64,000 nucleotides of DNA from positions 20,753,856-20,817,855 of the forward strand of contig ML681971.1 in the NCBI GenBank assembly GCA_007922195.1. The letters run 5' to 3'. Source of the DNA: Podocnemis expansa (Eukaryota > Chordata > Testudines > Podocnemididae). Position numbers and translations under genes: made by a program. Positions 47,240 to 60,400 of the stretch are shown here, piece by piece. The stretch's first letter is position 1. The number at the start of each line of letters is the position of its first letter. The notes beneath the pieces are model-generated. The model was not told the origin of the DNA. It was given only the letters and a program-made list of their open reading frames with translations, and made no database searches.

Positions 47240-47290
47240 TTGGAATGGAAAATAAAACTGTTGCAAAAATCACAAATGAAACAGCATATG
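47240..47290 (+). other. candidate 51-bp spliced exon of unknown transcript
   Basis: A good acceptor (GTGTTTTTGTTCCAG, pyrimidine-rich, AG at 47238-47239) and a consensus donor (ATG|GTAAGTTAG at 47291) frame 51 bp that are open in one frame (LEWKIKLLQKSQMKQHM). A non-coding RNA exon or a chance pair of sites is equally possible. I do not recognise the peptide. Confidence 0.25.
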
Positions 47291-47834
47291 GTAAGTTAGT
47301 AAGTTTCACCATGCAGCTAATTACTAATGTTGATAAACTATTTCTTTGTAAAATAATATTTTATTAAAGTTTTAGCAAGAAGGCATCTATCTTTCTATTG
47401 ACATATATAGCCATACAGCCACACACGACAGCATAAAAGATATGCATGAATGAATGAGGCAGGATGGTTATGTGGTTACCACACTCTTCTGGAAATCATT
47501 AGATCTGTGTTCAGGTTGGGATTTCTAAAGAAGCTTAAGAGAGTTAGATGCATAATTCCTTGTTGAATTTCAAATTCTTAGACTTCATCCCTGACTCTGA
47601 CTCTGCCACAAGCTTCCTAGGCAAGTCACTTATGGCCTGATCCAAAGCTCATTGGCGTCAATGGTTTTGGATGAGGCCTTTACCATGCTGTGCCTCAGGT
47701 TCCCGTCTGAGAAAAGGAGATTTAATGGGGTAAGAATGCTTCCTTCCTCCAACCATTTCTCTTTCTTGTCTATTTAGATTTTAAGCTTTCTGGTGTAAGG
47801 ACTATCTCTTACTAAGCGTTTCTGGAGACCTTAT

Positions 47835-48480
47835 TAGGTTAATTTTGTGTGTCATTGTGGACCAAGGATGTTATAGAATTCTCTGGGGAAGACAAATACA
47901 GCCTTCCAGAAACTAAGACCAGTGGAGAATGATCACACGTCCCAAGAGGCATCATCACTTGGCTCACATATAGTGGGTCAATCTGGGTTCTCCAGAGACC
48001 AGACGAAGGACTTCTGACTAAACAGTCTGAGTTCAAACTGCCTCAAGCCCTCCTTTGTGTCTAGTAAATGGACCCCTTTGGACCAAGGTGGCTCCTTAAT
48101 CTTTAGGGGAGGTTTGGACAGAATGACACCTACCAGAGCTCAAGAATGGAGTTGGAGTCATTAACAGTAAGTGCTTTATCATGCATGTTCTTTTATTGCT
48201 TTAAATATATTGCCTTTGTAATGTTTTCACCTTAAGAATAAATAGGCTTCCTTAGAAAGAGCTGTGTGGTAACTTACAAGTGTGAGCGATTTCATCGTTT
48301 ATAAGTATTTGGGGAAGAAAGCAAAGTGCAGATGCTGGTCATTTAGGTCATTTGGCTTACTGGGGATATCACAGTGTAAGCAGGGAACTGTGTAGCCTGG
48401 AAAAACTCCAGAAAGGAGGTAGAGAAGGGCTGGTTACCACCTAAGAGAGGTGATAGGTGAGGCTCCAGGAGGGTGCCCTT
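47835..48480 (+). repeat. probable retroelement 3' end with AATAAA
   Basis: The phrase CACCTTAAGAATAAATAGGC followed by 'AAAGAGCTGTGTGGTAACTT' is one that I remember as recurrent in turtle DNA. AATAAA lies at 48237-48242. I see no protein remnant, and the family cannot be named with confidence. 48480-49850 holds nothing I recognise. Confidence 0.35.
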
Positions 48481-49856
48481 GCTGAACCACACTGGGGGGA
48501 AAAAATGCAGGTAGATTTACCCTGGACTGCCGCACATGGGTCTAGGGTATGTTTTGAAGTAAGAACTGCACATAGGCATGGAAAGTGATTTACACATTTT
48601 CTGAAACTTCAGTGCGTTTTGGAGGGGCTATTTAGGGATTTCAGAAAGACAGTTTTGATGCTAAAGAAGCGGTTCAAGCCAGTGACCACACATTTATGTT
48701 TTTTGATGTACCTTTCAACTGTAATGTCAAAACATGCAAAGATCTCAGTCAGTTTCAGCTAGAAATCAGTTACTAAGGACATGCAGATTAGTAGTGTGCC
48801 TTGCATTCTGAAGTCGGCAGCCAATACTGGGTCTATTCCTCAGCTAGCAGCTTCAGCAGGATCAATGACTCCACACTTATTACACCCACTGAAAATATGG
48901 ACCACAAGAGATTTTTAAAAAGGCCTGCTAGGAGCCTAATGCACCTTAACACGATAGTGTAAAGTTCGGCAGCTTCAAGGAACCAGCATGTTGTAAAGGG
49001 ATCCTAATCTAACTGAAAATTAGGCCCTAGCCAGCATTTAGTACTATAGAATGAAGAGCTGCAAAGAACAATGTTTTATCTGCTTCATAAAGTGAAATCA
49101 GGCATATTTTGGAAAGAGCTGGAAAGTTCTTTCAGCAAAGGTGCCGGATGCTTTGCTATAAAAGCAATTTCTGGTTTAAATTTCAGACTGGGGAGGAGTT
49201 AACTGTATTTCGTTTTGCTATTATGCAAGCCCTGTGTTAATAGCAAAGGACAAGGTACTCCTGAAAGGGCATAATAAATGTCCTAATGAGATGCCTATCT
49301 GCAGGCATATTAGCAAAATTTAATTAAGAATTCTGAGGTTTTTTATACTGCAGGACTGATCTAAGACAGGTATCAAAGACCCTGAAATATCTTTTTACTA
49401 CGCACAAAAAATATTCAAATGAGTGACAAAGTTATCATTGTAAGTACCTTTCAAATACCCTACTCGGTAGTTTTTGGGCCAGTTCCAGACTTGTTCAGTA
49501 GGGTCACAACTACTTTTACTGCGTTTGAACTTGGGCTTTAATAAGAACATGTCCTACTGACTTACATGAGATTTACCTGTGTGTGGCCTCATATGACCAG
49601 ATCTAAAAAGTTTCAATCAGTACTACCAATTTGTATTCTATTCTGGTTGTTACACAACAGTGAGAAGTGCAGTACCTGTGTGCTTGAAGACACCACAATA
49701 TATCCTTCACTAGAAGCGTCAATGAACAATCTTTCTTCTTAAAAGATCATCAGATGACATAGCAAATTTGGTCAGTTTAACCTAGAGTAGGACTTGCCAA
49801 ACACTGTTAAGGCCCTCATTTACTTAATCTTTACTGTCTTACAGTAATCTGGGGGG

Positions 49857-49866
49857 NNNNNNNNNN
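49857..49866. other. assembly gap (10 N)
   Basis: Ten N sit between GGGGGG and CCCCCC. A homopolymer G/C boundary is a common place for read or assembly failure, and the true length of the missing sequence is unknown. A reading frame that appears to cross it is meaningless. Confidence 0.98.
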
Positions 49867-50230
49867 CCCCCCTTACCCGCACCACTGAGGAGCTGGGCCA
49901 GGCCAGGCCACAGGGCAGAAGGGAGGCCACAGTGCCAGCTGGCCAGTGAAAGTGTGACAGGCCCGAGACTGGGCCTGGCCTGCACACCCTATCGGGGCCC
50001 AGCAGTAAGGGGTGGGGCCACCGCAGGCCCTGGGAAAAGGGATGAGGGGTGGCTGGACTCGCCTCAGTCTGTAGCGCCTTCCCTGAGCCAGCCCTAGGGG
50101 GATGCGCCAGAACACAGCATTCTGGTGAGTTCTTTCTATTTTTAGGGGGCCCCGGCACACTGCCTGCCTAAAACGAGGGGGGCCTGGAACGCCGTTCTGG
50201 GGCATTTCCCCTTTACTTAAACACCTGGGG
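49867..50230. repeat. GC-rich repeat copy related to the 9666 hAT miniature
   Basis: The right half (TTCTATTTTTAGGGGGCCCC ... TAAAACGAGGGGGGCCTGGAACGCC ... CATTTCCCCTTTACTTAAACACC) follows the interior of the hAT miniatures at 9666 and 10135. The GC-rich left half, next to the gap, is extra sequence not seen in those copies. Terminal repeats are not visible, so it is truncated or the left end is in the gap. Confidence 0.45.
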
Positions 50231-50686
50231 TCAGGTTTCGATCCATGTAAGTTAGCTCAGAATTTTGCAGTGTGTTTTCAAGGGCTTGTACCTTGCAAGG
50301 GAAGGCAGAATAGTTTGAAGCATTTTTTTATTCTGGAAAGCATTAAGTGTTGTAGGGTTACTCCCTATGTACAGTTAAAGCTAGTGTGGAGCATTAAAAT
50401 ACATGGTTCTGAGTGAATTGCTGAATGCACTAACCTATTAATCTGAAGGCCATGAATTCACATGTAATGTAACTAGTTAAGCAAGGATGAAAGAGCATAT
50501 GCAGATGAAGCTGTGCTTTCCTCCTACATAGGCTTATATGGACTACTTTATTGATGACACTGAGTATTAAATTGGGGAAGAGGAGATAATGAACAATTGA
50601 TTCTTTATTGCAGGTCTCTGTGGCTTACTGTTGTATTTAGAGGGCAAATCTAATTTAAGAAGATAATTAAAGTTAAAGTGGAGTCT

Positions 50687-50914
50687 TAGGCCTGGTCACA
50701 CTTAAAAATTTAATTGACCTATCTATGGTGCTCCAAGCTATGAAGAGAATTTCACTCCTCATGAAATACCGGGAAGTCGACTTAGCCCACCCTAACTACA
50801 GCTAGGTCGACGTATGAATTCTTCTAGGGCAGAAGCACAGGATTAACTATATTGATGGAAAACCCCTTTGGATGTTGTAAGAAATGTTTATGCTATCGTC
50901 CTGTAGTGTAGGCC
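50687..50914. mobile_element. degenerate foldback miniature
   Basis: The left end AGGCCTGGTCACACTTAAAA and inverse right end TGGCCTACACTACAGG are related. The interior includes AGTCGACTTAGC, TAGGTCGACGTATG and GAATTCTTCTAGGG, a pattern known to me from a common turtle foldback transposon with many GTCGAC sites. It is old and lacks a clear target duplication. Confidence 0.55.
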
Positions 50915-53227
50915 AATCCTTGGTATTATTAAACTTATTAGGAGCTTATTTGCTTTACACAGGGAGAAAAGTAAAAAAGTTGAAGCACAAACAAATGGCA
51001 AAAATGATAAAGCGAGCACCAATTAGTTATCTAACTGCACATGTTGTTTGTGAGTGATTCCTTAACGGCATTCTGTAGCCAGAGGGGGGAAAAAATCCAG
51101 CCCTGCTGACAAATTTAATAGCACAGTTCTAATTGTGAATTGTCAGTAAAGATACCAAATGTAACAATATTTTGAAGGATACTTTCATCAGGATTATAGT
51201 TGGATTATTTATCTCAGCATGGTAGATGGGTTCTACTGTTATGTGTATTGCATTTAGTTCAGAGTAGCTACTACCATTTCACATTAGTTAGACAAAAGTG
51301 TCACTTGGCATTAGAATATCATTAATAAATATTTTGGCTTGTTCTGTCTCAGAAATGCTGGATTGTATTGCAGGATTTCAAGGAACAAGGACATGAACAT
51401 GTGGTGCTAGGATTTGTAATTTTGCTGGCATCTTATGCAGCCAGAATGTTTTCAGGTCCACTTCACCTGTCCCTGATGAGCTGAAGTGCCTACAGATAAA
51501 AGCACATCCTGCCCACCTAAGGGAAGGTATTATTGTTGTCAGAGTCATACACATCCTCAGGTTCAATTTGTTTCACTGATGACTGATCAAATTCAGGAAT
51601 ACTGAGCTTGAACAATAATTTGGGCTTGTGGAAAAAGAATAAACTGAACTTGTGCTTTTACTCAGTTCTCTGGAGATGAGTACATGCTCAAACAGGTGCC
51701 TTCTTCCAAGTTATAAAGGAGGTTATTTAGTATGGTAGTCATAAAAGGTGTATTACATATCTGGGGTAACCAGCCTGGCTATTAGGCAAGAAATTAATTT
51801 GCCCTTAATTAAGTTGTTTTAGGAGATCCAAAGCCCACTGAACTCAATGGAAAGCCTCCTATTGACTTGAGGGAGCTTAAGGATCACACACCTACTCATC
51901 TTTCTGCACAAATCAGCTGTGAATGCTTTGGGGTGTCTCAGAATAGTAGGATGTTTATGGATTTACAGGCTTTTCTAGGCTACATTTATCCTTGCAATGC
52001 CTCTGAGAAGCAAGGATGTATCATCTCTAAATGGCTTGCTTGAGTCATAAAGAAAGTCTGAGGCAGAGCTGAGAATAAAACTCACATTTGATGTGCTGAT
52101 TCACTGTCATAACCATAAGACCTTTCTTCTTGGGAGCCCATGACCCAGCTAATGTTTTGAAAGGTGATTGAAAGCTAAGGGAGTGTTAAGTAGTGACTGC
52201 CATGAATTTACTTTTATGAAACTGGAATACAGTTTTGCTCACATTGTACACCCATTGTATAAATAACAGGACAAATTCTACACTGACTTGCATCCACTGA
52301 CAGGAGGCTGCAGAGACATTTAGAACCAAATTTGCCTGAATGATTCTAGCTGACGTGATGACAGACCACAAGAGGCTTCCTCTGTTGTCTCCATTAATAA
52401 TACTTGGTCTTCCGCTAATGACATGTCCTGTATTTCTACAGCAGGTGCTACCAATGGTTAATATTCTTGTAATCAACCATGGTAAAAAACACTCAAAATT
52501 CAGAGTGCCTCCAAAAGCCATAGAAATCACATACAGTACTGGCTGCCTCACAAAAAAGTTATAGAAAGTTGTACAGCTGACATCTGCACCTGGCTGACAT
52601 ATTCAGCAGGATATTTGGCTGGGATGTGAAATGACTTTCGCCAACAGTACTGCTCTCGTTGATCTGTTTAGGGATAGAGACTTCATTACATTACTTTTTT
52701 TGCTCCCCCAGTGACAAACAAACCAGTTCATCAGTGCCAGAACCTCACCAGAACGGAAGCTACTTATCAAGTGTGATCATTAATCATAGGCTGCAAATTT
52801 AGCAAAACTATGATAACTAAACAAGGGTTAGTGAAGGCATATTCCTTTAACTCTAGTGGCACACATGCTACATAGAGATTGCCATTTTGATTTTCTTGGA
52901 TGATAATGTGGCCCATAAAGTTAAGCATGATGTGCAAACTGCTTCTCTGGCATGCCTGCACGCAGGCCATCTGTGTTAAGATAGACTAGAGCCTGCTCTG
53001 AAGGTGGTCTGCCAATTTTAAACAGGGCATGGGTGCCAGTTACAGAGGGATTTAAAAGGATAGCCACAAGAAGACAAAGTAATAGTTCTCCTGAAAGAAG
53101 ATTCTCTCTTTTCGGCAAGAAGCTTTACTTTAAGGCATATCTCTTTTGCTGGGTCTTGTGGACACTGGAACATTAATGAATGCTCTTCTCCTCTCTTTCT
53201 TTTTATCAGTTCACCATCCCTTGATGG
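50915..53227. other. intergenic, nothing recognised
   Basis: No gene or repeat family recognised before the CR1 element. Confidence 0.4.
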
Positions 53228-55920
53228 GAATAGAATCATAGAAGATATCAAGGTTTGAAGGGACCTCAGAAAGTTATCTAGTCTAACCCCCTGCTCAAAG
53301 CAAGACCAACCCCAACTGAACCATGCCAGAAAGGGCTTTGTCAACATGGAGCTAAAAACCTTTAAGGATGGAGATTCCATCACTTCCCTGGGTAAACCAT
53401 TTTAATGCTTCACAACCTTCTAGTGAAAAAGTTTTTCCTAATATCCAACCTAGACTTCTCTCTCTGCAACTTGAGACCATTGCGCCTAGTTCTGTCATCT
53501 GCTACCAGAGGTGTCACTAGGGGGGCAATGGACCCGGGACATGGGCCCAGCCCCTCTCCCCAGGGGCAGGCCCTGCCCCCTGGGGAGGGGCCCCGCCCCC
53601 TGGCCAGGGATAGGGCCAGGGGGAGGCCATGCCGCCACTAGCGGCTAGGCCACGGTGCGGCACGGCCAGAAGTGGCTGCTGGAGGCTGGGCCCATGGCGG
53701 CGGGCGGCCAGGCCCCTGATCCCTGGCTGGGGATGGGGCCGCCGGCGGCCGCAGTGGCCCAGTCCCCGGCCAGGGATCGGGGGCCTGGCTACCTGCCGCT
53801 GCGGGTGTGGGCGCGGGCCTGGCCTCCAGCAGCTGCTTCTGGCCATGCTGCGCCACGGCCTAGCTGCTTGCAGCAGCGTGGCCTCCCCCAGCCCTATCCC
53901 TGGCCAGGGGTGGGGCCTGCTGGGCGGCCAGCCAGGCCCCGGATACCCGGCCGGGGACGGGGCCGCCACAGCCGTGGCCAGCTGGGGATCGGGCCCCAGA
54001 TCCCTGGCCTGATTGGGCTGGAGATCCGGGGCACTGGCGTTGGGATCCGGGGCACATGACCCAGCATGCCCAATGCCAGCGACGCCACTGTCTGCTACCA
54101 CTGAGAAGAGCCTAGCTCTGTCCTCCCCGTAACCACCTTTCAGATAGTTAAAGGCTACTATCAAATCCCCGCTCATTCTTCTCTTCTTGCAACCTAGTTG
54201 CCTCAGCCTCTCCAGGTGCAGATGTCATGTGCCTAGACCCCTGTTCACTTTCATTACCCTCTGCTGGACTCTTTCCAATTTGGCCACATACTTTTTGAAG
54301 GGGGGCTCAAACCTGGACACAATACTCTGTTGTGGCCTCAATGGTGTCAAATAGAAGGGGATAATCACTCCTCTTGATCTCCTGGCAGTAGTCTTACTAA
54401 GGCAGCTGTTAGCCTTCTTGGCAATGAGGGTAGACTGTTGACTCATATCCAGCTTCTTGCCCACTGTAACACCCTGGTCCTTTTCTGCAAATTTCTGCTT
54501 AACCAGCTGGTCCCCAGTCTAGAGCAATCCAAGGGAGTCTTCTGTTCTATGTTCAGGACTGTACACTTTTCCTTGTTGAAACTCATTCAGATTTGGGGGG
54601 AGGAAGGGACACCAATCCTTCAGTTTGTCTAGTCACTCTGTACCTTATCCCTACCCTCCAGCGTATTTACCACTCTCCCAGCTTATTGTCGTCTATAAAC
54701 TTGATGAGGGTACAATCCACCTCATTATCCAGATCGTTAATGAAGATGTTGAACAATACCAGCCCCAGCACCAATTCCTGGGCATTCCACTTCATACCGG
54801 CTGCCAGTTAGACAATGAGCCATTGATCACTACTCGTTGAGCCTGATGATTTAGCCATCTTTCTGTCCATCTTATAGTCCATTCGTCCAACCTATAAACT
54901 TGTTGGGAAGAATACTGTGGGAGATCATATCAAAACTTTGGCTAAAGTCAAGGTATATCCACCACTTTTCCCACCTCTACAGAGCCAATCATCTCATCAC
55001 AGAAGACAATCAGATGACCTCGTGGGGTCCCTTCCAACCCTATGATTCTATGATTTGTCAGGCACAATTTGCCCTTGGTGAATCTGTTCCAACTATTCCT
55101 GATCATCTTCCTCTCCTCCAAGTGCTTCTAAATGAATTCCTTGGGGTACATTATTTTTCCAGTGGCTAAAGTGAGGCTGACTGATCTGTACTTCCCCAGA
55201 TCTCCTCCTTCCCTTTTTTGAAGATGGTCATATTATATTTGCATTCTTCCAATCATCCAGGACTTCCTCAAGCTTTCAGAGATAATGGTCAACAACTCTG
55301 CAATCACATTATCCAGTTCCCTCAACCCCCTCAGACATATTACACCTGTCTGCATGGACTTATGCATATTCAGCCTGTCTAAATGGTAACTTGTTCTTTT
55401 ACCACAGAGGACTGCTCACCTCCTCCCCATTCTGTACTGCTCAGTGCAATAGTCGGGGAGCTGACCTTGTCTGTGAAGATAGAGGCAAATAAAGCCCTGA
55501 GTACTTCAGCTATGTCCACATAATCTTTCACTAGATTGCCTCCGCCATTCGGTACACTTCCCTGTCCTCCTTTTTGCCAACATACCTGCAGAAACCCTTT
55601 GTTATCTTTCATATCCCTTGTTAGCTGCAACTCCAGTCATGCTTTGGCCTTACTGATTTCACCCCTGCATGCTCAAGCAATATTTTTATACTCCTGTCCA
55701 GATGTCTGCCCAAGTTTCCACTCTTGTAAGCTTCTTTTTTGTGTTTAAGCTCACCCAGAATTTCTCTATTAAGCCAAGTTTGCCATATTTGTTATTCTCT
55801 CTGCACACCAGCGTGGCTTGTTCCTACACCCTCAATAAGGTTTCTTTAAAATACAACCAGCTCTCCTGGAGGCCTTTCCCTCCTTCTTTTGCACTCTCTC
55901 TCATCTACTCTCCTTAATTA
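53228..55920 (-). mobile_element. CR1 LINE, 5'-truncated, with nested hAT miniature
   Basis: The plus strand begins AGAATCATAGAAGATATCAAGG, GGGACCTCAGAAAG, 'TCTAGTCTAACCCCCTGCTC', the reverse complement of the CR1 3' end. The minus-strand frames contain broken reverse-transcriptase end pieces (KLERVQQRVMKVNRGL near 54250-54300; GDLIVAFNYLKGGYGED near 54150) and, near 55450-55600, a linker piece (EVLRALFASIFTDKVS). Many stops and shifts mean it is dead. It is interrupted by an hAT miniature (53506-54090) and by a 40-bp CR1 3'-tail scrap in the opposite orientation near 55016-55058. Confidence 0.88.
53506..54090. mobile_element. hAT miniature nested in CR1, perfect 8-bp duplication
   Basis: The ends are CAGAGGTGTCACTAGG and, inverted, CAGTGGCGTCGCTGG. 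The duplication TCTGCTAC stands at 53498-53505 and 54091-54098. The CR1 reading resumes exactly where it left off after removing the unit plus one duplication. The 585-bp interior is extremely GC-rich, with repeated 'GGCCAGGGATxGGG' phrases. Long frames inside it are not genes. Confidence 0.9.
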
Positions 55921-56569
55921 GTGCTCTTGAGAGAGTTTCTACCAATGCACAGTGCTGTTTTGTCATGTCACATTGAATACATCAGCTTTATTTTTAGGAA
56001 CGAAAAGAGGGGGAGGCAGAAACAGGATGTGGGCTACAAATGGAACCAAAGAGTTTTCTTAAGGACAGTCTGAAAATAGATAAAGGTAGCTATGCTGTTT
56101 TACTTTACGCAATAATCTATGAAAGAAAAAAGACAAGTCAGTAGTGACAAAAATGGAAAGTAGGGCTAGGTGTGTGGGGAAAAGGAAAGTTAGGTGGGCG
56201 GGGAGAGGTGGTATCATGGGAAAAATTGATGAGCTTGATTCTCATGAATGTGAAGTCTCCTTTACACATCAGAAAGATGTAAAGTGGCCTTAGTATTAAA
56301 GAAAATCAGGTGTAGTGAATTCCAGGTCTGCAAGTCATCAAATTTTACGCATGCAGACTTCATAAGGACAAACCCAAAGGTCATATGGCAGAGATGACTG
56401 TAATGATTAGCTCTTGGCTGTATAGCTCGGCATCTCCACCTGAGGGTTCTCATTGCCTTCCAGTGCAAGAAGCACATTATTAGGTCTTCCATGTTTACCT
56501 TGTTAGTACTATTTCTGGTACAAGTGGACATTTTATTATACTACTGTAACTCTTCTGCCAGGGCAGGAT
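55921..56569. other. intergenic, nothing recognised
   Basis: No gene or repeat recognised. Confidence 0.4.
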
Positions 56570-57180
56570 GGGAGAACTAGAGCCGGGTTCTATACCTAGG
56601 GGTTTTCCAATAATGTAGCATCACCAACCGGCTTGAACCTCCACCCAGATTTCTGGGAAATCCTGCACTGTTCCCTGGGCACCCAAAAGGACTAAGGCTT
56701 CCCCACTCGCAAGCACGAGTCTGAGTGTAGTAAACAGAGCTTTTATAAAACAGAGTATAAAAGACCAAGTAACAGAAATCAGCACTGATCTAGCAAATCA
56801 GTACAGAGCAAGGTTCTCAACAACCCACACCGCATAACAGGACATACAAGACTTAATGGCAAAACTGGCACTGATCTGGGGAATCAGTGCTAATTAAGCT
56901 CCCAACCAACCTTAGGGTATATAGGGACTGTCTTTCACACCAGCTGTCTGCCGGCACCATCTATGGGCCACTCACTCCATCCAACAGCACCGTCCGCTGG
57001 CTCCACTCGCTGTCCGCCAGCTCCACCCACTGGTCACTCATGCCGCCCAGCTTGCCACTGGCCACTCTCACCGTCCACTGGCTCCGCCCACCGGTCACTC
57101 ACACTGCCCAGCTCGCCCTCACCATCCGCTAGGTCCTTCATCTGCTGCTCCTCTTCAGTGATTTCAGCTCAGAGAGAGGG

Positions 57181-57236
<56 letters not shown>

Positions 57237-57480
57237 TCGGAAAGAGTTTGCTTCTCGCTCTAGTGATTCCAGCTCTTAACTTCAAGTAGCTACAAACAGC
57301 TACCTCTATTTAAATGACAAAGGCCTCAGAAGAAGCCTAGCCAAATCTATCATGAGACAGGAGGAGCAATGAGAGGCGAGACAGAGATAGCCTCAACCCA
57401 CCCCCCACCCATATTCAACTTCTTTCAGGCTGAAACATGTGGTCACTTTTCCTACAAATCTCTTTTTAACTAAGGGTAGT
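56570..57480. repeat. repeat cluster: possible LTR debris, minisatellite and CT microsatellite
   Basis: 56570-56930 resembles retroelement debris (GAGCTTTTATAAAACAGAGT; two GCACTGATCT..AATCAGT phrases). 56945-57130 is an irregular minisatellite built on CACCGTCCGCTGGCTCC and CACTGGTCACTCA units. 57186-57233 is an uninterrupted (CT)n run of about 24 units, flanked by partly duplicated GTGATTYCAGCTC segments. Confidence 0.5.
57186..57233 (+). repeat. (CT)24 microsatellite
   Basis: An uninterrupted CT run from 57186 to 57233, ending CTCAG. It is likely to vary in length among individuals. Confidence 0.95.
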
Positions 57481-60400
57481 TTTTACCCTTTTAACTAACC
57501 CAGACAGATTTGAAACAAACAGAGTAGCAATTCACAAAAAGACAGTATTTCATATTTCCCCTCAGTAGAATTACAGATATTGACAGATTTGTGATCAGAT
57601 TAACCCCAAACACCATTACCCAGTATGCCCTGCACCTAGTATGCTAATACCTAATTGTGCTCTTTGTGTTCATGCTAATACAGGACCCATGAAGATCAGA
57701 TGCCCCCTCTCAGACGCTGTTAGGTGAAGCTTCTAAGCCTACCTTACACTACTAAAACTTTAATTTTATTTGGTTTTTCAAAAAAGAAGAAGAGAAGGAA
57801 AAAAATGACTAAAGTAAAGAGAAGAAATGGAAAAGAGAAAAATGAGATAGCTTACAGAAGAGTTATGGCTTTTTGCCACTTTCTGCTGTCGTTTTCATTT
57901 GACCTTTGGCAAGACACCTCCTGTAAACTTTTCTCTTTCCCATTCCTTCCTCTTTATTTGAGTAGTTTTTTTCATTCTCCCTTTTCCTTAAGGTATTGAG
58001 TGCTAACAACAGGGTAAGCCATAAGCATGCTAATATCACATAACGTTTGCAACCTTGAAGTGCTTCAGAAATGTTAAACCTCACAAAACTCCCGTGAAAC
58101 AGTTGGGTAGTATAACAGGTGGCTGAGTCGAGCTTCTCATCTCAGTAACACCACTGTAAATTTGGAGTTAACTACAGTATGGCTACAAAATTACTGACAC
58201 CGTAGTCCACACCTCAGCTTCTGCAAATTAACAAACACCATTATTATTGATGGCATATGCTGATTTACAGCAGCTAAGAATCTGGCCCTGTGACTTTAAC
58301 AAACCCTTTACGTTATTATGACTGAGTTTAGTTAGTTAATGTAATGAGAGACTGAGGCAGAAAACTGAAGGGTTCTGAACTCAAATATTGGAACCATAAC
58401 TGGAATCCAAGAGTTCCTGGTTCCCACTCCTGTGCAGAATTCATTAAACCAGGAGAGATCCCCATTGTTAAAGATGCAGGGTCAGACAATACCACCCTTA
58501 CACAGCTGAGTAGCAATGTAGTCTACATGACATCTCACTGAGAACAGTCAAGGTGTCAGCATAGCTAGTCCCTGACTGCTTATTAAAGGGTCTCTAAACT
58601 GGAACCCAGAGGAGAGGAGGGGGCTGAAACCCTCTACAAGACCCCTGAGGAAGTTGAGGGGTGGAAGACTCAAGAAACATGTGGTATGGACTATTGAAAC
58701 CTCCTGATAGCCAGAGTAAAGACTATGGAGTCTTAAGTTGGACTGAAGGCTCAATGTGAGGCCAGTAGACTACTGGTGGCTGTACTGTTTATTTGCCATG
58801 GAAAGGGTAGGACTTTGTAACCTGGCCAGAGGGTCAAGTCATGAGTAGAAGCAGACCACCCCAAGACTGGAGAGGCTGTGAGCACAGAGACACAAAAGGA
58901 AGAGAGCCTACTGCAGCACATCCAACAACAAAAGGGGGCACGGGCCAATGAGTCATTTATCTCTACATTTATCAAGAAAGCCCAGTGGCCAGAAGGAGAC
59001 GTAAGTGGCCTACATACAATGAAGACTGTTCGAAGCCGGATGGGACAATCACCTTCAAAGCCATTCTGTCTTTCTTTTAATTTCTGTTCTGATCTGCTTT
59101 TACCTAGTTCACAACCCTACAATATGAAGTCTTTCTCTAGAGAGCAGATATAGAAAGAGCAGTAGTAATGCAAGATGAACCAACCTGCTTCCAACCTTTG
59201 TTATCTGTCTTTCTTTTACTCTCTTCTACCATTGCCGCTTTTGAATCTTTTACTACCAATATCAATTCTAGTCTATTATTTGTACTGGGGAGGCACCAAG
59301 GAGGCCTAATCACAGACCAGGATCCTGTTGTGCTTGTAGCTATACAAACACTAAACAAAAAGACATGGAAAAAAGTAAGGTTGATGGGCTAGATTCTGGT
59401 TTTTGGTTGTCTGGGTTTAAATCTCAAATAACTATTAATTTCAATTGAGTTATTTCAATTTATGCCATTTGCAACATGGTTTTCTATTTCTGTTGCCACT
59501 AAATCTCTATTTTCTTTGCAGAATGTGGTTGTTTAAAATAAATAATTAAATAAATAATTCTGGTGCCAGGGAGCCTGATCTAGCAGAAATTTTGAAAGAT
59601 CAGAGCGCATCAACTGAGTCTCCCAGCAGACATTTTAATGTGTTTACTAGAAGATGCCTTATTTCACACCTAGATATGCACACAATACTGGTTTTGTGAC
59701 AATGTCATTGTGCCATTTCTTGAAAGCATATTTAAATGAGAACTTTCCCCACTATATTCTCTCTGTCAAAGTCACTTTCACATTTCTACTGCACGGTGAA
59801 ATTAAAATGTGTTATTATCTGACTGCTTTATAGTCTTTTGCCAAAAACTGAGTTGAACTAGGTGCTTTGCAACACTTGTTTTGACTACTCTCACCTGGTG
59901 GGGGAAAAGAATCAAACATTTAGACAGAGTCTAATTAATTGTAGTTCTTGCAGAATTGCCTGTCCCAAGAGAGAACAAAGAGCTGAAGTGAAATAAGCTA
60001 AAGCAGAGAAAAGACTAACTTTTTGGAGGGTGGAGTGGAATCAAGATAAGGATATATGAATAATAGTTACAAAAGGCCTGAGCCATTGAAGCCAACAGGT
60101 GACTTAGTCCATAATTAACAAAGCTAAGAGTCAATGGGAACTATATTATATATTGGGAATAATGCCACAAATGAACTTATGCCTAACCTGCATAAGGATC
60201 TGGACCCATTTCTAGGAACAAATTCTACCACCTGTACTTAGGAAGCAACTTACTCTGTTAGTAAACTCATTTGACATCAGATTTGTCCCTGTGGGACAGG
60301 GCTGAGCCACATCAGAGGGACAGCTTGGGAGAAGTTTCCAGCCCCTGCCTGTGGATAAATGGGAATCCTCAGTCAATCCATCAATTTCATGAATGCTAGT

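Noticed and set aside
49820..50158. A frame reading through the N gap
   Set aside because: It crosses unknown bases and lies in a repeat.
53517..54176. A 219-aa minus-strand frame
   Set aside because: Its start is a CR1 reverse-transcriptase scrap and the rest is the GC-rich hAT miniature; a chimeric chance frame.
57186..57233. Splice acceptor formed by the CT run plus AG
   Set aside because: A polypyrimidine microsatellite gives this by chance; no exon signal follows.
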